A DNA stretch of 36,125 nt from SIG440 sp045591095 (GTDB lineage Bacteria > Bacillota > Clostridia > Monoglobales > Monoglobaceae), in NCBI GenBank assembly GCA_045591095.1, contig JAZNSF010000020.1, forward strand, positions 1 to 36,125, read 5' to 3'. The position numbers were made by a program, and so were the translations under genes. Positions 7,283 to 15,511 of the stretch are shown piece by piece. Every line of letters begins with the position of its first letter. The stretch's first letter is position 1. The notes below the pieces were generated by a model. That model made no database searches. It was not told the DNA's origin and was given only the letters and a program-made list of their open reading frames with translations.

Positions 7283-7403
7283 TTTTCTACCTCCTAGGAT
7301 TATTTCAGACTATGAGCAGATGAACACACCGCTTTTTGTGTGCATTTGCCCACAGTCTGCAATCTGAAATTTTACTTGCGCCTGTGTCTTTTTTAGCGCA
7401 GCA
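7283..7403 (-). ncRNA. L13-type ribosomal protein leader
   Basis: The 5' untranslated region of rplM folds into a nested stem: ATTTCAGA/TCTGAAAT (7363-7370 with 7302-7309) outside, GCAGA/TCTGC next, and CACAC/GTGTG at the tip. The strand also reads GTGGGCAAATGCACAC, which resembles what I recall of the L13 leader family in low-GC Gram-positives. The outer stem closes 19 bases ahead of the start codon and just outside the AGGAGG, so it could control translation. A covariance-model search would settle the family. Confidence 0.7.
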
Positions 7404-7409
7404 TAGTCA

Positions 7410-7438
7410 ATTATAATACCTTTTTTACAGTTTGTCAA
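7410..7438 (-). promoter_or_regulatory. Promoter of rplM-rpsI
   Basis: TTGACA and TATAAT are both perfect consensus and exactly 17 bases apart on the minus strand. This predicts a start near 7403 and a leader of about 120 bases. It is one of the two strongest promoters in the window, as expected for ribosomal proteins. Confidence 0.9.
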
Positions 7439-7571
7439 GCACTTTTTTCAAAATTTTAATTTACCATATTGCTAGGTCTTTTTTTCTTTGTTTTTCTCTT
7501 TTTTGCTCTCGTTTACTCGCATCTCAAGTCAAATTTTTTTCAAATTTTACACACCATTTTGCCTTTATTCG

Positions 7572-7600
7572 TTGAAAAAATATTTTTTTCGTGATATACT
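7572..7600 (+). promoter_or_regulatory. Promoter of the kinase-like gene and cca
   Basis: TTGAAA (7572-7577) and TATACT (7595-7600) are 17 bases apart, about 40 bases ahead of the ATG at 7641. The rest of the rplM-facing gap (7440-7570) is very T-rich and shows nothing else. Confidence 0.75.
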
Positions 7601-7640
7601 TTAGTCATACTTAAACACTAATTCTTTAAGGAGATTTTTT

Positions 7641-8516
7641 ATGAGTTTTAAATTTGACGAAAACCTTATTGCATCTATAATTTCCAGCTTCAAGCATATG
7701 TCATACCTGAGTCACCAGTCGGTTATAGCGATCGAAACCAACGAATCATTGTCAGTTTCAGGACAAAAACATCTTAACTCTTTAAGATTTTGCGCTCTTC
7801 AGGCAAGCCGTCTTTGCAATATGATGAACTATCTTATGGATCCGGACACCAGAGAAACAGAAAAACGCACCGAAAATTTTGAGATTGAAGATATTCTTAA
7901 TGGAATCGTCAGCACCTTTTGCCAGACACTCTCTGCATATATGCCAATCACTTCGAAATGCACCATCAATCTTAATAGCAGTACCTCTATCCTTCTGGAC
8001 AAATCAAGATTTGAGCTGATTTTTCTTAATCTGCTTTATTGCTGTGTAAAAAAGCGTACAAATCGCAAGACACCAAATCTCCGTCTGCTTGTTTCGGTTA
8101 CCGAAAATAAAGAAAACGTCGTTTTTCACATACGGGATAACAGCAGTAACTTAAATCATCAAATCATCGATGCCGTATTTTCGCCATCACCCTCAAAGCT
8201 AAAAATATCGGCTACCGGCTCCTTTGACTCTCTTATACTGCTTTCGCTTAAGGTCGCTTATAAATCCGCTCTTCAAATGGGTGCTGGGCTCTCATACGCT
8301 CCACTAAAAAGCGGAAACCGTTTTGATATTTGTGTCCCCAAAGCACCTGCGCATGCAGATACCCGGGCTTGCTCGCCGAAAGTCTACTCGCCTGACGATC
8401 GACGTTATCATGAAATCCTTGCAAGTTTTATACTTGAAGATATCGAACAATATCCGGGGAAAATTTTTGTCACTGAGGGGGGCTTTGACCATGATTTTGC
8501 CAACGATCGTGGATGA
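7641..8516 (+). CDS. Degenerate histidine-kinase-like protein
   Basis: The 291-residue product has the architecture of a cytoplasmic histidine kinase core but lacks key residues. Residues 20-67 resemble a dimerisation helix pair: SHQSVIAI stands where kinases have SHELRTPL, with His25 kept and the following Glu changed to Gln. Residues 80-233 look like a GHKL ATPase fold ending in GAGLSYAPLKSGNRFDICVP. The N-box position (125-136, FELIFLNLLYCC) has no canonical Asn pair for Mg-ATP and the G1 box reads HIRDNSSN instead of D-x-G-x-G. There is no sensor domain or membrane segment. AAGGAG precedes the ATG. The 3' end overlaps cca by 26 bases. A non-catalytic scaffold or pseudokinase is an inference. 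Confidence 0.6.
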   Translation: MSFKFDENLIASIISSFKHMSYLSHQSVIAIETNESLSVSGQKHLNSLRFCALQASRLCNMMNYLMDPDTRETEKRTENFEIEDILNGIVSTFCQTLSAYMPITSKCTINLNSSTSILLDKSRFELIFLNLLYCCVKKRTNRKTPNLRLLVSVTENKENVVFHIRDNSSNLNHQIIDAVFSPSPSKLKISATGSFDSLILLSLKVAYKSALQMGAGLSYAPLKSGNRFDICVPKAPAHADTRACSPKVYSPDDRRYHEILASFILEDIEQYPGKIFVTEGGFDHDFANDRG

Positions 8517-9687
8517 GATTGTAACTAGAATTCAAAACGTAGGCTCCGAGGCTTTTGTGGTCGGTGGATGCGTCCGGGATAGTTTGCTCGGCAGTATTCC
8601 TCATGACTGGGACATAACGACTTCTTTACAGCCACCCGAAATTCTTGAGCTTTTTTCTGATTTTAAAACTTTTTCTTCTGGTCTCCGTCACGGCACCATT
8701 GGCATTGTTACGACGCTTGGCATCGTGGAGGTAACAACCTATCGGATTGACGGCAAATATACCGACAACCGTCATCCAGAGGAAGTAGTTTTTTCGAAAG
8801 ATATCAGAGACGACTTAAAAAGGCGCGATTTTACCATAAACGCCATGGCCTTTAACCGATGCGAAGGTCTTGTTGATTTATTTGGCGGGCAAGAAGACCT
8901 TGATAAAAAATTTATCCGCACTGTGGGCGATCCAAATGTCCGTTTTAGCGAAGATTCCCTTCGTATTTTAAGAGCGGTTAGATTTGCCTCTACACTAGGT
9001 TTTGAAATTCACCAGGGAACGAAAGATGCGATAGTAAAAAACTGTCATCTTCTTGATAACATTTCCCGCGAGCGCATCGCATCAGAACTCTCAAGGCTGA
9101 TTCTGGCAGAGAATCCTTTTAACATTCTTATTGAATACGAATCACTTTTCGCATATCTTTTAAAAATCGAAAACTGCTATAGTCCTGAAAAATGGCGCGA
9201 TAACGTGCGGGCAGTATCCAAGAGCGAAAAAAATTTGTCACTTCGTCTTGCGCTTCTTTTGGACGGCTTTGATGCGCCCGAAATTTTAAGAACACTTCGT
9301 TTTGACAATAAAACCATCTCGGAGGCTAAGACCATAGCAAAATTTTTGCATCAGGAGATTGACTCCGATATAATTTTTGTGAAAAAACAGCTATCCAAAA
9401 TAGGAGCTGACAATTTTTTGCTTGTGCTAAAAGCCAAAAAGGCTTTGCTTTGCGAGAGTCCGACAAAACTTATAGAAATTGAAAGTATTTTTGAAAAGAT
9501 TGTTTATGAAAGGCAGTGCTTTTCCATCAATCAACTGGCAGTTGACGGCAATGATTTAGAATCCGCTTTAAATATTAGTGGTAAAACCATTGGGGATACC
9601 TTACAAACACTCCTTGACGCTGTTATAAGCGAAAAATGCGAAAATACAAAGGATGGTCTTTTACAATACGCAAGAGAAAACGAATAG
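8491..9687 (+). CDS. cca: CCA tRNA nucleotidyltransferase / poly(A) polymerase family
   Basis: This class II nucleotidyltransferase adds or repairs the CCA end of tRNAs. The 398-residue product shows GGCVRD (25-30), the metal-binding pair Asp39/Asp41 in HDWDI, and RRDFTINAMA (111-120), all typical of the head and neck domains. The C-terminal half is helical with the usual RNA-binding body. I chose the ATG at 8491 because AGGGGGG lies 9 bases upstream and the family begins there; the upstream gene is still being read across this point. The tRNAs in this window already encode CCA, so the enzyme would mainly do repair. Confidence 0.9.
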   Translation: MILPTIVDEIVTRIQNVGSEAFVVGGCVRDSLLGSIPHDWDITTSLQPPEILELFSDFKTFSSGLRHGTIGIVTTLGIVEVTTYRIDGKYTDNRHPEEVVFSKDIRDDLKRRDFTINAMAFNRCEGLVDLFGGQEDLDKKFIRTVGDPNVRFSEDSLRILRAVRFASTLGFEIHQGTKDAIVKNCHLLDNISRERIASELSRLILAENPFNILIEYESLFAYLLKIENCYSPEKWRDNVRAVSKSEKNLSLRLALLLDGFDAPEILRTLRFDNKTISEAKTIAKFLHQEIDSDIIFVKKQLSKIGADNFLLVLKAKKALLCESPTKLIEIESIFEKIVYERQCFSINQLAVDGNDLESALNISGKTIGDTLQTLLDAVISEKCENTKDGLLQYARENE

Positions 9688-9713
9688 GAAATGCTTTGCT
9701 ATTCGTTTTTTTA
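9677..9713. terminator. Bidirectional terminator between cca and rodA
   Basis: AAAACGAATAG (which includes the cca stop) pairs with CTATTCGTTTT around an 11-base loop, followed by more T. It serves cca on the plus strand and rodA on the minus strand, whose stop is at 9715. Confidence 0.8.
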
Positions 9714-9714
9714 T

Positions 9715-10833
9715 TTAAAAGTTTATTGATTTACTTCGGTAGCGGACATTTAGAACAAGTCCCACCGCAATCATATTGGAAAGCATAGACGACCCTCCGT
9801 AGCTGAAAAACGGCAAGGGAATCCCTGTAACCGGCATAATACCTATGCACATTCCGATATTCTCGATTATGTGAAAGCCAAGCATTGCCGCAACGCCCAC
9901 CGAAATATAAAACCCAATACTGTTTCGCGCGTTCACACCTATCACAAGGCATCTTGCTACAATCGCTATCAGCAAAATTATTGTGATTATGCCGCCCAAA
10001 AAGCCAAGCTCCTCGCATATGGCACTAAAAATGAAGTCGGTATGGCGTTCGGGCAAAAAATTGTTGTATCTGCTTTGCCCCTGATAAAGACCTGTTCCAA
10101 AAAGTTTGCCCGAGCCTATTGCAATCTTTGACTGGGTAACCTGATATCCTGTTCCCGAAGGGTCATTTTCGGGGTTGAAAAGGTTTATTATACGTTCCTT
10201 CTGATAGGGCTTAAGTGCAAAAAACCACGCCAGCGGTGCCGCAATGGCAAGTCCGCCAAGGCCTGTCAGGATATACTTCCAGCTGATTTTTGCTGCAAAC
10301 AGCATCGCAATTGCAATAACCACAAAAACCACCGCCGTACCAAAGTCAGGCTGAAGCAGGATAAGACCTACCAAAAAACCTACGTGTAATAGCAAAAAGA
10401 AAACATTTCGGGGTCTGTCGATAAGTTCATCCACTTCGGAAAGATGCTTTGCAAAGGTTATTATAAATGCAAGCTTTACAAATTCTGACGGTTGAACACC
10501 TATTAGCGAGCCAAAACGGAACCAGCTTCTTGCACCGTTTTCGTAAACACCAATCCCCGGAATCAGCACCAAAAGAAGCAGTACCACCGAAGTCCCGTAA
10601 AGATAGCCTGAAAGAGTTGCCAGATGCTCGTAATCAAGGACCATGAGCAGCGCAATCGCGCCTATACCAAGAAGCAGTGCAACCGCCTGGACTATTGTAT
10701 ATTTTACCGGCGATGGTGCCGCGCTGGAAACCATCACAACTCCAAAAATTGCCGCTACTATAACCAGGTCAAAGAGCCAAAAATCAAAATTCTTTTTAAA
10801 ATCGTTATGTTTATTGAGATTATCAATATTCAA
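9715..10833 (-). CDS. rodA: RodA, SEDS-family peptidoglycan polymerase for cell elongation
   Basis: RodA polymerises glycan strands from lipid II at the membrane together with a class B penicillin-binding protein. The 372-residue product has about ten hydrophobic segments and the SEDS signatures GVQPSEFVKLAFI, LLQPDFGTAVVF, LPERHTDFIFSAICEELGF and GIPLPFFSYGGSSM. The IGIMPVTGIPLPF form points to RodA more than FtsW. I chose the TTG at 10833: it lies 10 bases after AAGGAG, which is formed by the last codons of the upstream methyltransferase gene. The frame stays open further into that gene, but those residues do not look like SEDS protein. It is the last gene of a long leftward operon. Confidence 0.92.
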   Translation of the reverse strand: MNIDNLNKHNDFKKNFDFWLFDLVIVAAIFGVVMVSSAAPSPVKYTIVQAVALLLGIGAIALLMVLDYEHLATLSGYLYGTSVVLLLLVLIPGIGVYENGARSWFRFGSLIGVQPSEFVKLAFIITFAKHLSEVDELIDRPRNVFFLLLHVGFLVGLILLQPDFGTAVVFVVIAIAMLFAAKISWKYILTGLGGLAIAAPLAWFFALKPYQKERIINLFNPENDPSGTGYQVTQSKIAIGSGKLFGTGLYQGQSRYNNFLPERHTDFIFSAICEELGFLGGIITIILLIAIVARCLVIGVNARNSIGFYISVGVAAMLGFHIIENIGMCIGIMPVTGIPLPFFSYGGSSMLSNMIAVGLVLNVRYRSKSINF

Positions 10834-10840
10834 AACCTGT

Positions 10841-11503
10841 TCACTCCTTAAAGCTAAGTGCAACTCCGTCGCCAATCGGTACAATGGACGTCGCAAACTC
10901 CTTGTTTTCCTTAAGCATCTCAAGATATGCCCTGAGCCTTCGGACAATGGTAATCTTTCGTCTTACCACCAGTTCGTCTGTTGCAGTCATTCCTTTGTAT
11001 AATATATTGTCCGAAATAAGAAGTCCGCCTGACCTGAGGAGCTTTTTACAATAAGGGAAAAGCTCCATATACTGGCCCTTCGCGGCGTCAACAAAGATTA
11101 CGTCAAAAATGCCTTCGCCTTCCATTTGGGAAAGGACCTCTTTGCCATCGCCTCGAATAAGCTTGATTTTGCCTGCAAGACCTGCTTCCTTTATATTCTT
11201 TTCGGCTAAATTTGCCATCTCCTCCGAAAGTTCAACCGTTACTACAGATGCGTTTGACGCTCTCGCCATCCGTATCGCCGAATACCCGATAGCTGTTCCG
11301 ACTTCCAAAATCCGCTTCGCTCCCATAAGCTTTAAAAGAACTTCTATAAGCCTTATACTCTCCGGCTGAGAAATAGGGACTTCATTCGCCTTAGCATACT
11401 TTTCCATTTCTAAAAGCTGTCCCTCGCTTTTTGGCATCGTGTCCCTGAGGTAACGGATTATATATTCATAATTTATATTATCGTCTTCTATCCAAGCCTT
11501 CAT
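10841..11503 (-). CDS. trmR: SAM-dependent O-methyltransferase, likely TrmR (YrrM type)
   Basis: The 220-residue protein is a class I SAM methyltransferase of the catechol-O-methyltransferase-like family 3. The SAM loop is EVGTAIGYS (67-75) and the metal/substrate block is FDVIFVDAAKGQY (133-145). In Bacillus subtilis the adjacent yrrM-yrrL pair encodes TrmR, which methylates 5-hydroxyuridine in tRNA wobble positions, and MltG. Here the gene also sits next to mltG, which supports the TrmR reading. A small-molecule O-methyltransferase remains possible. AAGGAAG precedes the ATG. The last codons supply the ribosome binding site of rodA. Confidence 0.78.
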   Translation of the reverse strand: MKAWIEDDNINYEYIIRYLRDTMPKSEGQLLEMEKYAKANEVPISQPESIRLIEVLLKLMGAKRILEVGTAIGYSAIRMARASNASVVTVELSEEMANLAEKNIKEAGLAGKIKLIRGDGKEVLSQMEGEGIFDVIFVDAAKGQYMELFPYCKKLLRSGGLLISDNILYKGMTATDELVVRRKITIVRRLRAYLEMLKENKEFATSIVPIGDGVALSFKE

Positions 11504-11520
11504 TCTGTGTTTCTTCCTTT

Positions 11521-12573
11521 TTAATTACTGCCTTGCAGCATTCTTACTTTGTTTAAATGTTCTGCGTGGGTTTTGGTGAATACATTTTCGCTTCCGTCGC
11601 TTCTGGCCGCAAAGTATAGGTAATCCGTCTTTTCTGGATAAAGCGCCGCTTTTACCGATGCTTCACCAACTGACGCAATAGGCCCAATAGGCAGGCCCTT
11701 TGTTATATAAGTGTTGTATGCCGATTTAATCTGGATATCTTTGTTTGAAAGAACGTCCTTTCGTTCTTTTATAATGTATTGAACACTGGCACATGAACCA
11801 AGCGGCATACCAATTTTTATGCGGTTATAAAAAACTGATGCAACCTTGCCGCGCTCACTATCATTTGCCGCTTCACGCTCTACTAAGGATGCCATGGTCA
11901 CAATCTCGTCAAGAGAATAGCTTGTCCCCGAAGCCTTGTAAAGCGGAACAATCCTTTCGTTAAAGGCGCTAAGCATACGGTTTATTATGTCATGCTCACT
12001 CTCGCCCACAAAAATCTCGTAAGTAGCCGGGAACAAATATCCCTCCAGGCGATTTTCACTTCTTTTTATTTCTTTTACAAAATCAAAGCTAAATTCGCCC
12101 CTATCCAGTTCGTCCATAAACCTTTTCTCGTCCACAAGGCCGTTTTCGGCAAGCTTCCTTGCAATCTGCCAGTTTTCAAAGCCTTCGGGTATCAGTACTG
12201 TAACGATTTTGTCTACCCCCACCTCGGGAGTGCTTGTCAGTTTTTTAAGTATCTCGCCGTAACTTTGGCCTTTCCCCACAAGGTGTCCGCCCTGCTGATA
12301 TATCCGTGTCTTGCCAAGACTTTCGTATATGCGGAAGACAAGCTTGTGACGGATAATCCCCTCGTCCTTTAAAATTCGAGTGATACCACTTATTCCTGTG
12401 CCTTTTGGTATATCTATCATAACTTCTTCGCCGCGACCTTTGGCCATGCCAAAAAAGTCCCCCACAGCCGACAAAAACCATATAGCAAGGCAAAGTACCA
12501 AAACTCCGCTCCCTAATATCAGGGGTCTTAGAGGGGAAAAACTATTTAGTTTTTTAAAAAAATTCTTAATCAT
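11521..12573 (-). CDS. mltG: MltG, endolytic murein transglycosylase
   Basis: MltG cleaves nascent glycan strands at the membrane and sets their length. The 350-residue product has one N-terminal membrane segment (about 17-37), a LysM-like region, and the YceG catalytic domain with LEGYLFPATYE (176-186). The catalytic Glu lies in MASLVEREA at about residue 232. The C-terminus has the expected GLPIGPIASVGEASVKAALYP block. I chose the ATG at 12573, one base after the upstream stop, because GGTGG lies just ahead; an in-frame GTG pair slightly upstream is possible. It forms a cell-wall unit with rodA two genes downstream. Confidence 0.93.
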   Translation of the reverse strand: MIKNFFKKLNSFSPLRPLILGSGVLVLCLAIWFLSAVGDFFGMAKGRGEEVMIDIPKGTGISGITRILKDEGIIRHKLVFRIYESLGKTRIYQQGGHLVGKGQSYGEILKKLTSTPEVGVDKIVTVLIPEGFENWQIARKLAENGLVDEKRFMDELDRGEFSFDFVKEIKRSENRLEGYLFPATYEIFVGESEHDIINRMLSAFNERIVPLYKASGTSYSLDEIVTMASLVEREAANDSERGKVASVFYNRIKIGMPLGSCASVQYIIKERKDVLSNKDIQIKSAYNTYITKGLPIGPIASVGEASVKAALYPEKTDYLYFAARSDGSENVFTKTHAEHLNKVRMLQGSN

Positions 12574-12574
12574 A

Positions 12575-13483
12575 TTAACCACCACTAAGAATAAAATATT
12601 TAATCACTACAGTAACAACGCTCAAAATTATTGGCATACTGAATATGCTTGTAATCACAAGCGAGCCTGTGCGTAAGGTCTTGTTTTTTCTTATTCCATT
12701 CTTTTGCTTTATAAGAATCACAAACGAAAGAGCAAACAAAAGAACCATTACCCCGAATACAAACCATATACGGTCTATAATTTTGGGAATAATATACGCC
12801 CCGAACAAAAGTGCGGTAAGGTTGCTAAAGCCATGGTAAACCATCGCCGCATAAAGAGACTTGCTTTTGGTAAGAAGCAAGGATGCCAAAATCCCCATAA
12901 ACAAAAATCCGACCACCTCATTTGCCCTTAAGTGAAGAAGCGCAAACACAAGCGAAGTGAAAACTATAGCGGCATTTGTATTTCCGCGGCTGTATGCTCG
13001 AAAAATAATCCCACGCATCCAAAACTCCTCTAAGATTGCAGGGACAATAACCACAGCAAACAAACCAAGCAAAAGGTCGTACCACCTTTCAGCAATCGGC
13101 ACAGCAGTTTTTACAGTCTCGCCCGAAATAAAATTAACAATGTAATTTGCAGGTACATTTAAAAGCATCATCACAAACTGCCCCGAAATCCCCAAAATCG
13201 CGGCCAAGATGATATATCCAAAGCCGCACCGGTTAAGCCCCAGTTCGTTTTTCACTTTTTTGCCACTTAAGTTCCACGCAGTTTTTGCATATATGCTTAT
13301 TGGTACGCCGATTGCAGCAAGCTCAATAATAGCAATCTGAAGATACTTGTGTGGCGGATTTGCCATAAAGCTTACCACTGCTTCAACCAGTACCTCTGCC
13401 GCAAACTGTGCAAGGACAACCCAAAAAATCATCCATCTTACACTTTTTATTTGTTTTCTGAGCTCATACTTTTTTTCGGCCAT
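12575..13483 (-). CDS. CPBP-family intramembrane metalloprotease
   Basis: The 302-residue membrane protein has about eight hydrophobic segments and the Abi/CAAX signatures: LEEFWMR with Glu152, Glu153 and Arg157; FALLH with Phe180 and His184; and a third motif His at 217 in MVYHGFSN. These form the metal site of glutamic-type intramembrane proteases (Rce1-like). Bacterial members are linked to peptide maturation or self-immunity, but the substrate cannot be told here; no small peptide gene is visible beside it. I chose the ATG at 13483 because GGAG lies 8 bases upstream. It sits one base from mltG, so the genes are coupled. Confidence 0.88.
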   Translation of the reverse strand: MAEKKYELRKQIKSVRWMIFWVVLAQFAAEVLVEAVVSFMANPPHKYLQIAIIELAAIGVPISIYAKTAWNLSGKKVKNELGLNRCGFGYIILAAILGISGQFVMMLLNVPANYIVNFISGETVKTAVPIAERWYDLLLGLFAVVIVPAILEEFWMRGIIFRAYSRGNTNAAIVFTSLVFALLHLRANEVVGFLFMGILASLLLTKSKSLYAAMVYHGFSNLTALLFGAYIIPKIIDRIWFVFGVMVLLFALSFVILIKQKNGIRKNKTLRTGSLVITSIFSMPIILSVVTVVIKYFILSGG

Positions 13484-13504
13484 ACCCTTTTCTCCCAAAA
13501 ACTT

Positions 13505-14041
13505 TTATGCGTGCTGCATAGCATCAAGAATTTTTCTGCCTTCGCCTTTTTTGAAATAATCGACAATCGCCGCTCCAAACACCATGGATACCCCTGCGCC
13601 TTTGGCACATATCACATTCTTTGAAGTGGTGCATGGTTTTTTAGAAACAGTTGCGCCCTTAAGGTGCTTTTCAAAACCGGGGTAACATATTGCTTCCTTG
13701 CCACTTAGAACCCCTGCCTCGCCCAAAACCATGGGAGCTGCACAAATAGCAGCCAAAAGAAGTCCATTCTCCTCGCAATAGCTGATTGCCTTTTGAACCG
13801 TCTCGTCCTTTTGAAGATTGGTTGTCCCCGGAAGTCCTCCCGGCAAAATAACGCCGTCCATATCGTCAAAATTTATTTCACTCTTTAAAATATCAGCTTT
13901 TACCGAAACGCCGTGACTGCCTGTCACAAGTTCAGCGTCAATCGAAACAGTTTTTATGTCAAGGCCCGCCCTTTTGATTACGTCCAGCGAGCCTATCGCC
14001 TCGGTTTCTTCAAATCCGTCTGCCAAAAACATATAAAGCAT
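13505..14041 (-). CDS. DJ-1/PfpI-family protein
   Basis: The 178-residue product has the flavodoxin-like DJ-1 fold. The nucleophile elbow is AAICAAP with Cys100, and the supporting acidic residue is Glu14 in ADGFEETEAI. This is the DJ-1/YajL/ThiJ branch rather than PfpI proteases, which carry a different catalytic set. Reported roles in the family are glyoxalase or chaperone-like activities and remain debated. AGGAGG precedes the ATG. It lies 21 bases ahead of the CPBP gene in the leftward operon. Confidence 0.9.
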   Translation of the reverse strand: MLYMFLADGFEETEAIGSLDVIKRAGLDIKTVSIDAELVTGSHGVSVKADILKSEINFDDMDGVILPGGLPGTTNLQKDETVQKAISYCEENGLLLAAICAAPMVLGEAGVLSGKEAICYPGFEKHLKGATVSKKPCTTSKNVICAKGAGVSMVFGAAIVDYFKKGEGRKILDAMQHA

Positions 14042-14076
14042 ATATTTCCCTCCTTGCCAAAGCTATTTTCAGTAAT

Positions 14077-14811
14077 CTATCTTTTTACTATTCTTTCTTT
14101 TAAAACACGAACCGCAAACTTTGGAAGTGCGACAAATCTGCCTAGTCTTGCCGGGCTTTTAAACACTCTGTATGCCCATTCAAGATTCAGTTTTATAAAT
14201 ACCTCAGGCGCTCTTTTTGCAGTCCCTGCCAAAACGTCCAGCGTTCCGCCAACGCCCATACAAAGACTTACTTCCAAATCTTTTTGATGCTTGGCAATCC
14301 ATTTTTCCTGTTTTGGAGCACCAAGGCAAACAAGCAAAAGTTTTGCACCGGATGCGTTTATTTCTTCAACGATTTTTCCCTCGTCTTCAGGTTTAAAATA
14401 CCCGTCATGAGTGCCCGAAACATTTATCCCCGGATATTTTTCGCTAAGTTTTGCCTTTGCAAACTCTGCAACCCCAGGTTTTGCACCAAGCAAAAATACT
14501 CCGTCGCCGGTTTTGGAAATTTCCTGAAGAAGTGCACAAGCAAGGTCAAACCCCGCGACTCTTTCAGGCACAGCATCTCCCAAAATCTTCGCACCATAAA
14601 CAACGCCTATACCATCAGCTGTGCAAAGGTCGGCCGAGTTTAAGATGTTCCGCAGTTCTTCATCCTGATTTGCCATCATGACTATCTCGGGGTTGGGGGT
14701 GAAAATCGCTGATGCCTTTTCGCCATTAATAAGATTCTTTGCTATGTCAAATGCCTCACTGAAGGTGACTTTATCTACATTAACACCCAGAATATTTGCG
14801 GTATTTCTCAT
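14077..14811 (-). CDS. WecG/TagA/CpsF-family glycosyltransferase
   Basis: The family (GT26) transfers N-acetylmannosamine or a related sugar to lipid-linked GlcNAc at the inner membrane face, early in wall teichoic acid or other surface glycan synthesis. The 244-residue product has TPNPEI with Thr38 and ADGIGVV with Asp66, the residues that match the TagA active site. VCLGAPKQEKWIAKH and GVGGTLDVLAGTAKRAPE are further signatures. The membrane-binding C-terminal tail is present. AAGGAG precedes the ATG. With rodA, mltG and uppS in the window it fits envelope synthesis, but no teichoic acid cluster is beside it. Confidence 0.9.
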   Translation of the reverse strand: MRNTANILGVNVDKVTFSEAFDIAKNLINGEKASAIFTPNPEIVMMANQDEELRNILNSADLCTADGIGVVYGAKILGDAVPERVAGFDLACALLQEISKTGDGVFLLGAKPGVAEFAKAKLSEKYPGINVSGTHDGYFKPEDEGKIVEEINASGAKLLLVCLGAPKQEKWIAKHQKDLEVSLCMGVGGTLDVLAGTAKRAPEVFIKLNLEWAYRVFKSPARLGRFVALPKFAVRVLKERIVKR

Positions 14812-14830
14812 ATAAAACCGCTCCTTTCGC

Positions 14831-15499
14831 TTATTCTAAATTCCAGTCGATTGGCTCTTTTCCTATGCTTTTGAGTATTTCGTTGGTCTTTGAAAAGTGC
14901 CTGCAACCAAAAAATCCACGGTACGCAGACAACGGACTGGGATGTACCGTCTGTAAAATCCAATGTTTTGGGTTTTTTATCAAGGTCTTTTTCTGCTGTG
15001 CATCACTTCCCCACAGCAAAAACACAATCGGCTCTTCTCTCTTGTCAAGAAGTTCAATCACGCGGTCGGTAAAAATCTCCCAACCCTTGTCTCTGTGGCT
15101 TTTCGGCTCGCCCGAGCGCACAGTAAGCACAGTATTTAAAAGCAATACTCCTTGCCTTGCCCAAGAAATAAGCTCGCCGTGACATGGCGGAATAAACCCA
15201 ACATCCTCAGATAGTTCCTTGTATATATTTTTAAGTGATGGCGGTGGCTCTATCCCTTTTTTTACCGAAAAGCAAAGGCCATGCGCCTGACCCTCCCCAT
15301 GGTAAGGGTCCTGCCCGATTATAACCGCCTTGACGTTTTTGTAAGACGTGTATTTAAGCGCATTAAAAATATCATACATATCGGGGAAAACCCGCTTGGT
15401 TTGGTATTCCCTTGCCAAAAACCCTCTTAATTTTTGATAATATTCCTTATCAAACTCGCCTTTTAAAAGGTCGTCCCAGTCATTTCCTATGTTAACCAT
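14831..15499 (-). CDS. ung: Uracil-DNA glycosylase, family 1
   Basis: Ung removes uracil from DNA. The 222-residue product has the water-activating loop GQDPYH (62-67, Asp64) and the leucine-loop motif HPSPLS (186-191). LLLNTVLTVR and VFLLWGSDAQ are the usual intermediate motifs, and length is normal. AAGGAAA precedes the ATG. It lies 19 bases upstream of the glycosyltransferase gene and 12 bases after the acyl-CoA synthetase gene on the same strand. Confidence 0.97.
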   Translation of the reverse strand: MVNIGNDWDDLLKGEFDKEYYQKLRGFLAREYQTKRVFPDMYDIFNALKYTSYKNVKAVIIGQDPYHGEGQAHGLCFSVKKGIEPPPSLKNIYKELSEDVGFIPPCHGELISWARQGVLLLNTVLTVRSGEPKSHRDKGWEIFTDRVIELLDKREEPIVFLLWGSDAQQKKTLIKNPKHWILQTVHPSPLSAYRGFFGCRHFSKTNEILKSIGKEPIDWNLE

Positions 15500-15511
15500 T
15501 TTTGAATTTCC

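Noticed and set aside
8323..8490. A longer N-terminus for cca
   Set aside because: These codons belong to the upstream kinase-like gene in another frame; the ATG at 8491 has its own AGGGGGG site and matches the family start.
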